A stretch of 64,000 nucleotides of DNA from Thelephora terrestris (taxonomy: Eukaryota > Basidiomycota > Agaricomycetes > Thelephorales > Thelephoraceae). The stretch spans positions 2,046,001 through 2,110,000 of the forward strand of contig WIUZ02000002.1 in the NCBI GenBank assembly GCA_015956445.1, written 5' to 3'. Below the pieces are notes generated by a model. That model saw only the letters and a list, made by a program, of their open reading frames with translations. It was not told the origin of the DNA and ran no database searches. Made by a program: the position numbers and the translations under genes. Positions 21,274 to 31,536 of this stretch are shown here, in pieces. Numbering within the stretch: position 1 is the first letter of the stretch; every line of letters starts with the position of its first letter.

Positions 21274-22857
21274 TGTGATGATTTCGCCGTTTACCCCCTT
21301 TTATTTCCTTTATTTTACGTCTCATCACCACTAAGTCAGTTGGTGCCCTGCCCTAAACACGGCGGTAAACTGTTTATTATGCAATATGCCCTATGTTTAA
21401 CGACTCAAAGTCCAATACGTTGAACAGGGGGTCTTCTAGGGGAGCTCCGTGGTGGCAGAGGATCAAGGCCCAGAGAGTTCCTGTGAAGGTGGGTCCTAGG
21501 TTGTACAGTGTCAAGGAACTCCAAGCAGCGACTGGGGAACAGTTGCGAAGAAAGCGCGAAGGTGGAGATACCAGAAGAGAGCTAGAGACAAAGCAAGAAA
21601 AGCAGAGAGATCGCGAGAGTTCCGAAAGAGTTCTGAGGGGTTCCGAAGGGAAGATTCAACGAGGGGAGCAGAGAACACTAGGAGAAGACACTGAGGAAAG
21701 CAAGAAGACACTGGGGACGACGAGGGGACTAGAGCAAAGCTTCAGACTAGGAGGAGGGGAACATGGCTGACTGGACTTCAATAGGATGGAGCGCAATTAT
21801 CTCCAGAGTAGCTAGTACAGGATATATATACTAAGGTCTGCTCTGAGAAGGATCCAGAGAAGAAAGGAGGGAAACTGCGAAATAGGGACCTATGATGCAA
21901 TGGTGAAGTCATAGGGGAAGAGGAGAAAAGGGGAAAGCCATCATGAAAGGGGAAAGTCATCATAAAGGGGGGAACTAAGCAAAGGGGAAAGTCTTCTGGA
22001 GAAGAGGAAGCTCCGGCGAAGGAGAGGAAGCTCCAGCAAAGAGGAAGTTTGCAAAGAGGAAGCTCTGGTGAATAGGAAGCTCTGGCGAAGAAGAAGAAGT
22101 TCCGAAGGAGGTTCCGAAGGTTCCGAAGGTTCCGAAGGTTCCGAAGGTTCCGAAGGGGAGGAAAAGCGAAGAGGAGGAATGAGGACTGAGGACAGCAAAC
22201 CTCAGAATCCCACATCCCCAGAACTGGAGGCACTACAACGTGGAACATGTTGCTAGTCAAGATACCCCAGAAGACCCGAAGTATAATACATGAACTGTAG
22301 CGGCGGATCCTCTTACGAAGATCCCCCCTACTTGGCCCTCCGTTGCCCCTGGACGACTAGCAAATATTCAGGCTACCGACAGCAAGGGATGTATTAATGA
22401 GTGTCGCGCGTTGACCGCTCGCAGAAGTCAACCGGCTTATTGATCTGACCCTTGGATTGGACTTATGAAAACAATTATGCTTTACGACTCATGGATTACG
22501 TGCAAAAGAATAAGAAAGAAGATTAATTCCGGAAGCCATCGTACAAAAGAGTTATCTAATCAATATCTCTGCGAATCCTCTGTACTGCTTCCAAGGCCGT
22601 CCTCACCAGCTCCTCGTTTGCCCAGTTCTGCTCCCTAATCTCGTTCGGATCTACACCGGACAAATCGTCATAACTAGGGAGCTCCGTGTCAGAGTTTGAT
22701 TCCGAGTCAGGAACAAACTCGGCGTACGGATCAAACTCCAGAGCCAGCCATTAGTTCCTCGGCAAAGTCATATTGGTAACCATGATAAGAGGAGTCAACC
22801 TCCTACCAGGACGAGGAGTATCCCTACGGACAACTCCAACGTTCCAATAGAACTCCT
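21274..22857 (-). mobile_element. TGTCA element B3, fragment
   Basis: Begins with the B-type terminus TGTGATGATTTCGCCG at 21274. It matches B1 and B2 through the untranslated end region and the last part of the gene (C-terminal acidic exon, complement of about 22560-22857), where it is cut by the end of element C2. A solo LTR (21421-22237) is inserted in it. The coding part differs from B2 by small changes and is incomplete. Confidence 0.75.
21421..22237. mobile_element. solo LTR (LTR retrotransposon), 817 bp
   Basis: Interrupts element B3: the B sequence CCAATACGT...GGAACATG is split by a TG...CA unit (TGAACAGGGGG to GGCACTACA) flanked by ACGT at 21417-21420 and 22238-22241. It is strongly purine-rich on + and holds about five short GGTTCCGAA repeats near 22100-22160. 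The flanking repeats look whole, and there is no internal region, so it is a solo LTR left by recombination. It is younger than B3. Superfamily not determined. Confidence 0.65.
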
Positions 22858-25138
22858 TGTCAGGAACATGGTATTTTTCAACTTTTATAACACGCTCTTT
22901 CTTCGAACTCTTCTTACCACTTCTTATGTTTTGAATGCTTCACACTCCTTATCTTTCACACCAATCATTCAAAACACACAACGCGCATACATTCACGACA
23001 ATACGGAACAACAAGGCTATACTATGCTTATACAATGTCCTCAAAAGTCAACTCGATCTACGGCAGGCCTCATGGTCATCAGCGTTCCATCTCGGAGATT
23101 GAAGAACCGGCCCCTCCTTGCAAGGATCTCTTCGAACATGGCGTCACCATCTTCCACGCTCAACTGAACCTCGAGTTCAAGCCGATAGGAAGAGATACCT
23201 TCGAGCGGACCGATCAGCCTCCCAGATGTCACCGAACTGCTGAACACCTGGTCCCACATCTCCATCACTGGGTGAGTGCTCGGCAGTGCTGTCGACATAG
23301 TCGACGAGCAACCCTCCATCTCCCTCGTCGGACCCCTGGGTGGGATCCTGTCTTGCGAGTTGAAGCTGGTGGTGAAGCTGGATCTCCGACTCAACCTGTC
23401 GGTAGGGACGGTGGACCTGATATCGGTATCCTCGTTCCGCATCTCGACCAGACTGGTCACCATCCGACTCAACTGGACGCGGGTAGGGATTAGAAGAAGG
23501 CGCCATGCGATGAGCAACACAGCGTCGAGAGCATTTACAACGCTGCCCTGTTGTCACCGGACGTACCTCAATGGCCCTCGGAACATCTTCAGCCTGGTCA
23601 ACCTCCATGACCTCATCCTCGATCTTGACCAGCTGACTGATCGGCTGCAACGGGCAACGCCGACAGTTCTCCTTGTTGGACTCAGCCAGAGTGGAAGCCG
23701 GAGCCGGAGTCGGGACAGGAACCACGTTCTCGATCGGAGGTGTCGCGTAGGACGACGGATTAGGCGATGGGAGTTCCACCTCGTCGGCGTACTCCAGCTT
23801 GAACGGGACGTCGGCAGTCCCCTGCCCAACCAAGATGGGACCTTCCTTACAGTTGCAGGTCTTGTCCTGCAAGGACGCCACCTGCGCTGTCAATACGGCC
23901 ACCACGTCCTCGAGTTGTTCAGTCTAGAAGAAGTCTCTCAGTCATTGCATAAACCAGCAAAGGCTGAAAGAACCTTTTCATCCCTCCTAGCCAACGCGCC
24001 CTTGATGTTGTTATCCCTGACCTTTAGCCCGGCGACCAACTCTTGATGGTTGGCAACCATCGCCTCCAACGCCTCGTTTGTCCCCTGCTGGAAGGTGGCC
24101 AGAGTCTCCTTCATAAGAAGACCCTCCGCCGACAGACGAAGGACGTCTGCCTTCGCCTCCTTCACCTCGCGCTCTAAACGTTCAACCTAGGCAGTTTGGT
24201 TAGTCGAGAGTCATACTCGAATATCCAAATGGAAAACCTACTCGGCTTTCCCCCTCTCGAATGAGCGACCACAACAGCGTGGTGGAAGCAGTGGCATGGC
24301 GGACGGCCCGAGGAACGGTTGCCCCGTGCTCCAACAGGTCCTGATCGTAGATCCCCCTCTGAAGGGTGTACCAGAGCTCCTTCTTGATCGGATGCTCCAG
24401 CTCCCCGAACCTACCCCTCATCTGGAAGATCACCTTCTCGGCGATCATGGACCGGACCCAGAGCTCATCGTCCCAGGTCAACCCCATCAAATGTGGGATC
24501 GTCTCCCTGATGTCAGGCCGACGCGACCTCTACAGTTCAATAGCACTCTTGCTATCCAAACCTATCACACTCAGGGGTCAAACACACAGTTATAACCCTG
24601 TTGCAAACCCAGGGATATCGGAAGTCTCTTCACAGACTAGATTGGAGAAGAGGAGAAAGAAGGAGACAAGGGTCTTCAGGCACTCTTGCTCTAAGCACAC
24701 AGCAGTAGAGGTCACGGAGAGTCTGATGATAACAAATCTAAGGAGTACAGGCTAAACTACTCTGAGTATATATACTACTTAGATTTGTGACGTGACAGTG
24801 ACATATAACTACACTATGGATACAAACACAGACAAACATGGTCCGTGCACAGCACTGCATGGTCTGTGCGTTACATGGTGACTAATGCTACAAATTATCA
24901 GCTGATAAACGAAAGTGTGGCGGCCAGTAGCAATTTGAGAGCATTACAAAGCAGTTACAAAGCATGACGTAGCCTGGGAATATTCGGAAGGAATGTGGGT
25001 ATGACTGACTAACAGCCAATGGCAAAAGGGGAGCATATGACTAAGAAATAGGGGCATATGATGTCATGTGGGTCATGCGCAGTAAACAATAGAAAAGATG
25101 ACTCAACTCCTGAGTCGTGGAAGGGGCGTGGCATTTGG

Positions 25139-25145
25139 TATATAA
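25139..25145 (+). promoter_or_regulatory. TATA box of element B2 gene
   Basis: TATATAA about 65 bp upstream of the ATG at 25204; the same GGTATATAACCAAA context is present in B1 on the other strand near 9965. Confidence 0.55.
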
Positions 25146-25203
25146 CCAAAGGGGGTTGGATGACTGGGTCTCTCAACAAACCCACCTTTGTTACACAGCC
25201 AAC

Positions 25204-26465
25204 ATGCCTTGTGCTCAAACTCGTGTTCCCACTCGTCGTTCTTCCTCCTACTCTCCTGTCCAGGAGAACAACTTCAATATTGATTGCTTCTCTCATGCTT
25301 GTCGGGATGCTTCCCGCCCTTATCCCACTTTGGGAAACGTCATGGACCGGACCGCCACCGCCGACCCTAATGAGGGTTTTACCGACTTAGGTTCGGGATG
25401 CCGGTTGACATATTTAGCATGTCTGCTGACGTTCCGCTTTAGGATTTAGGGATTTCATCCAGGCTTCTCGTAGGGTGTCTCGGCGCAAGTTGGCGCACAT
25501 CGAGACAAACCCTTATGCGACCGAACTCCTTAATAGGGGTGTCGAGTTCGTCACTGAGACCAACGAGACCTTCAACTCAGTGTTGGAGGCCAGCGTTATC
25601 CATACGGGTAACGTTGGGTCCATGTTGATGGATGAGATAGCTCATGTCAATGAGCGAGTTGATGGTCGTCGCAAAGAGATCAAGAAGTTGCAGAAGGAGT
25701 TCCTTGGATGCCATGAAGGCATTTTGAAGATTGAAGATGAACAGGAGCAGCAGGGTATGGCGATCGATAGGTTGAAGGTAAGAAAGTTTGGGTCTGGAGT
25801 AATTGACCTTTCTAACTCAAACTTTCTTTTAGGGAGAAGTGATCACCTTGAAGGACTTGGTTCAGAGTCTTGTTGCGAAGACCGGAGAATTGGAAGACGA
25901 TAAGGTACGGGGACTGGGATCGAAGATAATTGTCGTCTTCTAACCCTGTTCCTTTTAGGTCCGCCTTACTCGTCGTGTCTCCGAGTTGACCAGAGAAGTC
26001 CGGGATCTCCAGAGGAAGTGCAACGAGCCGGAGGTCCAAGTCGAAGAAGAGGAGCTGGAGGTTCCGTATCGGGCCGGGTCGCTGATAGTCCCTAACCGGG
26101 CTGAGTCGCCGCCCGCTCGTTTGTTGGTCCGTCATGAGAACAGGTTGGTTCCCATTGATGATGAGGTCATCGAGATTGGGAGTGACGAATTCTATCAGAA
26201 CGTAGGAGTCGTCTGTAGGGACACTCCTCGTCCTGAGTTCGTTTCTACTCCTTGGGGTAGTCGCCGTCAATGGCCTGCTCTGGAGTATGATCCGTACGCC
26301 GAGTTCGTTCCCGATAGTGAACCAAACTCTGATACGGAGCTTCCAGATTACGATGATTTGTCGGACGTGGACCCAAACGAGATCCGGGAGCAGAACTGGT
26401 TGAATGAGGAGTTGGTGAGATCGGCATTGGAAGTAGTACAAAGGATCCGCAGAGATATTGATTAG
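25204..26465 (+). CDS. element B2 coiled-coil acidic protein, 366 aa, four exons
   Basis: Exons 25204-25390, 25443-25777, 25833-25904 and 25959-26465 keep phase and give 366 codons. The start MPCAQTRVPTRRSS follows a TATA box at a normal distance. A basic stretch RRVSRRKL leads into a long helical region (MLMDEIAHVNERVDGRRKEI, KKLQKEFLGCHEGILKIEDE), a short exon GEVITLKDLVQSLV, the helix VSELTREVRDLQRK, and an acidic C-terminus (VPDSEPNSDTELPDYDDLSD) ending EVVQRIRRDID. No known domain. It is not obviously homologous to the A/C protein but has the same plan of helices followed by an acidic tail. Intron 1 (25391-25442) closely resembles intron 4 of the A1 gene; intron 2 can fold into a hairpin. 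A role in transposition or silencing evasion is speculative. Confidence 0.7.
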
Positions 26466-28122
26466 ATAACTCTTTTGTACTGTTGGCTTCCAATGAATCT
26501 TCTTTCTTGTCTATTGCGCGTGATCCATGAGTCGTAAAGCATAATGATTTTCATAAGTCCAATCCAAGGGTCAGATTAATAAGCCGGTTGACTTCTGCGA
26601 GAGGTCAGCGCGCGACGCTTATTAATACATCCCTTGTTGTCGGTAGCCTGAATATCTACTAGTCGTCCAGGGGCAACGGAGGGCCAGGTAGGGGGGATCT
26701 TCATATGAAGGTCCGCCGGTACATGTTCACGTATTATACCTCGGGTCTTCTGGGGTATCTTGACTAGTAGCATGTTCCACGTATTGGACTTTGAGTCGTT
26801 AAGCATAGGGCATACTGCATAATAAACAGTTTACCGCCATGTTTAGGGCAGGGCACCAACTGACTTAGTGGTGATGAGGCGTTAAATGAAGGAAAATAAA
26901 AGGGGGTAAACGGCGAAATCATCACACCTGAGACGTTCGGCGTCCACCTTCTTGACGACCTCCAAGATCTAGAAGCCGTTAGCTTGACAACAACGCCAAA
27001 AGAACGAACCTCTACCTAGAGGAAGACGTTAGTGCAAGCATAAGAAGCCCTAGATCTCCCCCATACCTGGTCATCAGTGGTATAGGGAACCCCCGCCTCA
27101 TTGGCATAGGTCTTACGGTTGGCGGCACGACGGTCGATGCGAGAGATGGTGGAGATACCATTGGCGACTTTGTAGGTATGGTTGTTGGGGAAAGACATTT
27201 TGGTAAGATGATGGGGAAGTTGCTGGTGTTGCTGATCAAGGATGGCTCCAAGAAGACGTCCTTCTTATAGCCTAGATCGGTGATCCTTCACATGACCTAC
27301 CTCAATGAACCTCATTGGTCCGGGTCACATCAACTTCCGCCCCTGTACCATCATCGTTGGCTTACTACATCAAGCTGACACCTCGGCCCGCGGGACGGCC
27401 TTGGAAGAACTTCGTTCCGGAACGCCTAGAACGCGTGCGCACTAAAAAAAATAGGTCTCAAGACCCTGATGACCCCTTCATAACATCACAAACCCCTTTT
27501 TACGACTCCCCATGACTTTACGATTACGACCAACCCTGGACCCTGATCACACACGTGAACAGTCACATCACAGTCTCCTAACCAGAGGAAGGAATCGCTG
27601 TTATTCGGAAGAAGTGCCCTAGACTCCTTTTGTTTAGCTCAGCGAATGTGGAAGTAGCCGTTAGCGTGAAACACCGGCGAATCTGTAATCCCTCATGTCC
27701 CATGAGTCTAGGCCCGACCTCCTCATGTTCGGACGTACGTTGAGGTTGCCACTAGTCCGTGATGCTGTTACCGCCTACAGACAACAAGGGATGCTGAATG
27801 GTCTCTATCTTTGGCCTCTCCAAAGGAAGCATCCAAGAAGATTCTCACCTAGCCCTTGGGTGTGATCCCCAGGAACGAACTTTCATGACCCCATGCCCCT
27901 ATTTCTTTTAGGACTAGTGTTATCGTTACCCCTATGTTTCATGCAGACATTTGTTAACTTTTATGCAGTCCTTCACACGCTAGTAAGGCCCTTTGTCCTT
28001 TATTCTCCCACGCGTCATACTTGTTCGCTTCCCTTACTTAACATTCTTACACTCCTTATCTCCCTTTGTTTTCTCTTGATAAGGGTATATTAGGGTTACT
28101 GACGTCATGGCCACTCTAGTAG

Positions 28123-28130
28123 TATATATA
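28123..28130 (+). promoter_or_regulatory. outward-facing TATA box of element C2
   Basis: TATATATA about 446 bp from the left terminus (28576), divergent from the C2 gene. The identical stretch is kept in C1 (about 20890-20897). No long ORF follows it. Confidence 0.4.
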
Positions 28131-28869
28131 GAAACTGTGGCTGTATCGTAGTACCTTAGTTTTGTTACCTCAGGAAATCCTCTGCCCTTCTTAGCCCAGT
28201 TGCAGTTAAGGTCAAGTCGGAGTGTTCTGTTTGAACACAAGACATCCCCATCTGCTCTCCCTCCTGCTCTGCACGTCGGCTGCGCCTCGTAACTATAGAA
28301 CCCCAGCGTTCATATTAGAACACCTCAAGCGTCCAGTCGATCACCTGGTGGAGTCATCAATCCTGTTGTAGGGATAAACCCTTGCTTGTTAAATCGAACG
28401 AAGTACGGTTTAGGTTGGGTTTCCCTTTAGGATTTCGACCTGACTTGTAGTGACCTCAGACAACCTACCGGAAGAATAGAGATGCGATCGTTCTCTCACA
28501 GGCTAGTTGGACTAGTGAGTACTCTGCGGAGTCGGCTCAGTGCACTGGTAGTTGTTGGGGTAGAGCGGCCCTGACAGAAGTCACCATCACCAGGTGAGGC
28601 AGGGCCCAGCTCAGTGTCAGCGTGCTGAATTTTACCCTCTTTTTGAACCATTTTCACACCCAACTTTTGCTCACTTTCCTTACCTATATCCCTTTCTTAT
28701 CTTATCAATTTCCGTTATCACGACTCCCACGTCATCCAAAAGGCACAGACAAAGACACAGATGATATTATACCGGGCGCACCCACGACGAAGACACAAGA
28801 CGACCAACCGACGGAGTTGAATCCGCACGGACTCTATGGACGAGGACTAAGGCATACAAACCCTAGTCA

Positions 28870-30726
28870 TCAAGACCTAGTCTGCCAGTACTCCTCAGCA
28901 CTGGCAACCTCCTCCTCCTCCATCCCCTCTGAGGCACTCTCGACGGTTTCCTTGACGACCATCTCGACGACCCGAGCTTCCTCCAGACGATGAGCCACGG
29001 CCAGCTGAACTTCGGCGCGAAGGCGGCTCCTCGCTGAATCGACCATAGTCTGATCCCGAGTCCTCTGCGCTGACCAGCCCTCCACTCTCTCGGTCAGTTG
29101 AGTCACCAACCTCACGGCCTCCGCTGCACGCAGGACCGACGAGAGCGTAAGGTTCATCAACTCATTCACGTTGACGGACTCTACCGGGATTAGCTCGCCG
29201 CGATCCAGGCGACACTGCAACATCATCGCGTCGGAATAAGACAGTGGATTCGATGTCTCCTCCCTGTCGGACGACGTCGGGATTACTGGGACACATTCGA
29301 TGGGCTGGACGACGAGCACCGTTGTAAGGAACCCATCGACGGGCACGGATGGAACGCTGTCCACGCACCGGAGAGATTGAAGGAGGCGGAACCGGAATGG
29401 CCACCTCGTTCTCCCCTGCGTACTACAACTCGGGCGAACTACTAACCGGGTTAACGGCCGTCTCCTCGGACATCTCGCAAACGACCTCCTCTCCGCCATC
29501 GGTACGCGCCGGCGTGTGGTACGAACCGCCAGAGGCTGGCGAAGCCATCCTGTCCGGGATTGACTCGTCATCGGACTCGTCACGAACGGCCGCCACCGAA
29601 CGAGTACGGCAATGGCACAACCGCTCGCTCATGGATTCGACCCGAGCACCCAGCAATGGCAAGGTGTCATCCAACATATCAACCTAGAAGTGGAATGAGT
29701 TCCCTCAGTCAAGCACAGGGGAACATCACACCAACCTTGGTGTCCAACTCGTTCAAAGCCCTTCTATGACGGTTGAGCCGTCAGTCGACCTCGATCAAGT
29801 CCCTCTGTATGCATCAGAATAGGTGGCAGCGACATTATTCGTTGATTATTTCACCTTATTCACCTTTTCCTCAGTTATTTCGTGATTGTTTGATGTAGGT
29901 CAAAAAATTAGGTAAAGAATAACCTCAAATAATCACAATAACCTCGTGCCACCTTTTCTGATGTGGTGTCGTCTCGCTCCTTCAGCGACTCGACCAGTCG
30001 GTTGTGTTCCTCACGCATCGCCAACATCTCGCTCTCGAACGTCACACGAAGCGTGTCGTTCATCAGGAGAAGCATCTTCTTGGTATCCAGCATCTCCGAG
30101 TACATCTTGCGGGCATCATCCTTTGCTTCCTTCACCTCGCGCTTCAAACGCTCATTCTACAAGCCAATCAGTGTTATCCCACAAGCGGGATGCACAGATC
30201 GACTCACTGCTTTCTGTTCCGTCCGCAAAAGGAACCAGAGACGGTGACCAACGGCTGCTGTGTAGTGTTGGGAGCGAGTAGCTCCAGGCCACCTTCCTTC
30301 GCCATTTCCCAGGTCGTAGATTCCCATCCGCAGAAGACCCCACAACGCTGACGCCACAGGAGTCTCCCATGGCATGCGCAGTTCAGTATCGAACATCACC
30401 CCACGCATCGACTCTTGCAGCTTGTGGTCGATCAAGTTGTGGAACCACAACTCGTCATGTATGGTCAGATACCTGGGAGGGCTAGCAATCGTCGCCTCCA
30501 GTTGACGAGCATCCACCTTGTCGGCGGCTGCGAAGATCTGCGAATGCGATGTCAGTTGACGCCAACAACCGGCGTGCGCGTGACAACGCGCCTCTTGATA
30601 ACTGGGGTACGCCACACTGGGAGCGGGAAGGAAGTATCCCTTGTTCCCTACGGATTGTGGATTCGCAGACTCGACGGTAGCAGTGCTGTTCTCAGCACGG
30701 AAGACGCGATCAGAGATCATGGGCAT
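28870..30726 (-). pseudogene. element A3 coiled-coil gene, disrupted by a MITE
   Basis: Starts MPMISDRVFRAENSTATVES at 30726 and parallels the A1 gene exon by exon to EEYWQTRS (stop at 28870). The coiled-coil exon is split by the 152-bp insertion at 29812-29963. Intron 4 of A1 is absent: the reading RMASPASGGSYHTPA is continuous, which shows intron gain in A1 or loss here. Elsewhere the frame looks maintained. Confidence 0.65.
29812..29963. mobile_element. 152-bp MITE-like insertion
   Basis: AT-rich insertion inside the A3 coiled-coil exon, absent from A1. Terminal inverted repeats CATCAGAATAGGTGGCA and CATCAGAAAAGGTGGCA match at 16 of 17 positions. The interior is non-coding. The target duplication is ambiguous (TG or ATG). 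Confidence 0.7.
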
Positions 30727-31177
30727 GGTAGGATGAGTAGTTGGTTGGTGGGAATGTTGATTTGGGAAGAAGGGAGTTTGATGGATCCAACGGCCGGTTC
30801 GCGCTACGCTTTATCCGCCCACTGACAGCGCTCGCGCCCTATTCGCCATTGGATTGGTCCATTGTTTCACCGGTCCAGACTCCCCATACATTCGCCTCGA
30901 CATTCAAGCCCCACTCGGTCTTTTGTTATCCCGATCGGACGAGCTGATGCGTCGTCCTCCTATTGGTCAGTCCGCACATGTGATATTATTCTTTGTCATT
31001 CCTTTCCCACACGACGTCATGACCCCTTTCTTGTTCTCTCACGAACCCTGACCCATTAGTCATTCCTTTGTCATTTCTATTCCATATTCCGGGCCGCTTA
31101 CTGTTCTGGCTTACTCTCGGCCCTTCCTTGCTCCGAGTTATTATTAGATAGGGTTATCTCTGTCCCAGCCACTCTCC

Positions 31178-31185
31178 TATATAAG
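31178..31185 (+). promoter_or_regulatory. outward-facing TATA box of element A3
   Basis: TATATAAG facing the TGTCAGGGCC end, about 85 bp upstream of the conserved 88-codon frame. The equivalent site in A1 (about 2698-2707) reads CTATATAGG, and A2 has a similar word near 20132. Confidence 0.5.
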
Positions 31186-31269
31186 TACCAGTAGAGTAGC
31201 TGAGGATTCCCCATCTTTGATATCTCGGGAAGTCCTCTTCTCCTTGCAGCATCGGTGTATTTGCTGTAG

Positions 31270-31536
31270 GCCACTGAAGAGCTTATCGAGTACCTCTTTG
31301 AACCCGTTCGCTCTCCTCTCTCTCTCGGCCTTGTATCAAGAATCGGCGAACGCGCTTACGAAAAGGAGTTCCTCGTCGCTCTCTTGATCAAGCAACGGTT
31401 TGAGGCGCCATCCTCGGGCTCTTATATCTGCCCTCCGACGACGAAAGGGATTTGTCAGATAGAGGCTTGGCACTCCTGCTGTGAATTCAGACAACCTACC
31501 GGAGAACGCTCGTCCATCGTGTTTTGGACCACGTAG
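31270..31536 (+). CDS. outward ORF of element A3, 88 codons, start not found
   Basis: Begins after a TGTAG acceptor-like site with ATEELIEYLFEPVRS, continues RIGERAYEKEFLVALLIKQR and SGSYICPPTTKGICQIEAW, and ends RSSIVFWTT at the same stop as in A2. Between A2 and A3 most differences are single residues with no frame damage over 88 codons; A1 keeps only the C-terminal half. No ATG was found, so the gene model is incomplete. Unknown function. Confidence 0.38.
   Translation, partial: ATEELIEYLFEPVRSPLSLGLVSRIGERAYEKEFLVALLIKQRFEAPSSGSYICPPTTKGICQIEAWHSCCEFRQPTGERSSIVFWTT

Larger units (their letters stand above)
24511..26926 (+). mobile_element. TGTCA element B2, complete, target duplication CCTGA
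   Basis: A 2416-bp element from TGTCAGGCCGACGC to GGCGAAATCATCACA, flanked by CCTGA at 24506-24510 and 26927-26931. The target is a coding exon of element C2. Its gene is open, its ends agree with B1, and its TSD is perfect, so it is one of the youngest insertions in the window. An outward TATATATA box on - lies at 24767-24774. Confidence 0.9.
23041..27198 (-). pseudogene. element C2 coiled-coil gene, split by element B2
   Basis: Starts MSFPNNHTYKVANGIST (27198). The next exon reads EVVKKVDAERLR and is cut by B2 at codon level; on the far side comes TWDDELWVRSMIAEKVIFQM and a helical block (24490-24240). This corresponds to KVDARQLE and DDELWYHNLIDHKLQESMRG in element A. Then follow a coiled coil (EREVKEAKADVLRLSAEG), QVASLQDKTCNCKEGP with the CxC motif, a Pro/Ser/acidic middle, and a last exon ending AVDRVDF. 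Splice sites appear good throughout, so the insertion of B2 with its CCTGA duplication is the visible lesion. Unknown function, same family as the A1 protein. Confidence 0.65.
22858..28576 (-). mobile_element. TGTCA element C2, carrying element B2 inside
   Basis: Ends TGTCAGGAACATGG (22858, right end) and, on -, TGTCAGGGCCGCTCTACC (28576, left end). Without B2 it is about 3.3 kb. The flanks CTCCT (22853-22857, inside B3) and GAAGT (28577-28581) do not match, so a deletion or an exchange between C copies has probably removed one flank. A TATATATA box at 28123-28130 on + faces the left end, as in C1. The gene inside (27198-23041, -) is homologous to the A element gene. Confidence 0.72.

Noticed and set aside
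23177-23905. Alternative C-terminus of the C2 protein ending RYLFLSA
   Set aside because: An acceptor at CAG/TTGAGT switches to the frame ending AVDRVDF, which resembles the A protein C-terminus better; the first frame is probably read-through into an intron.
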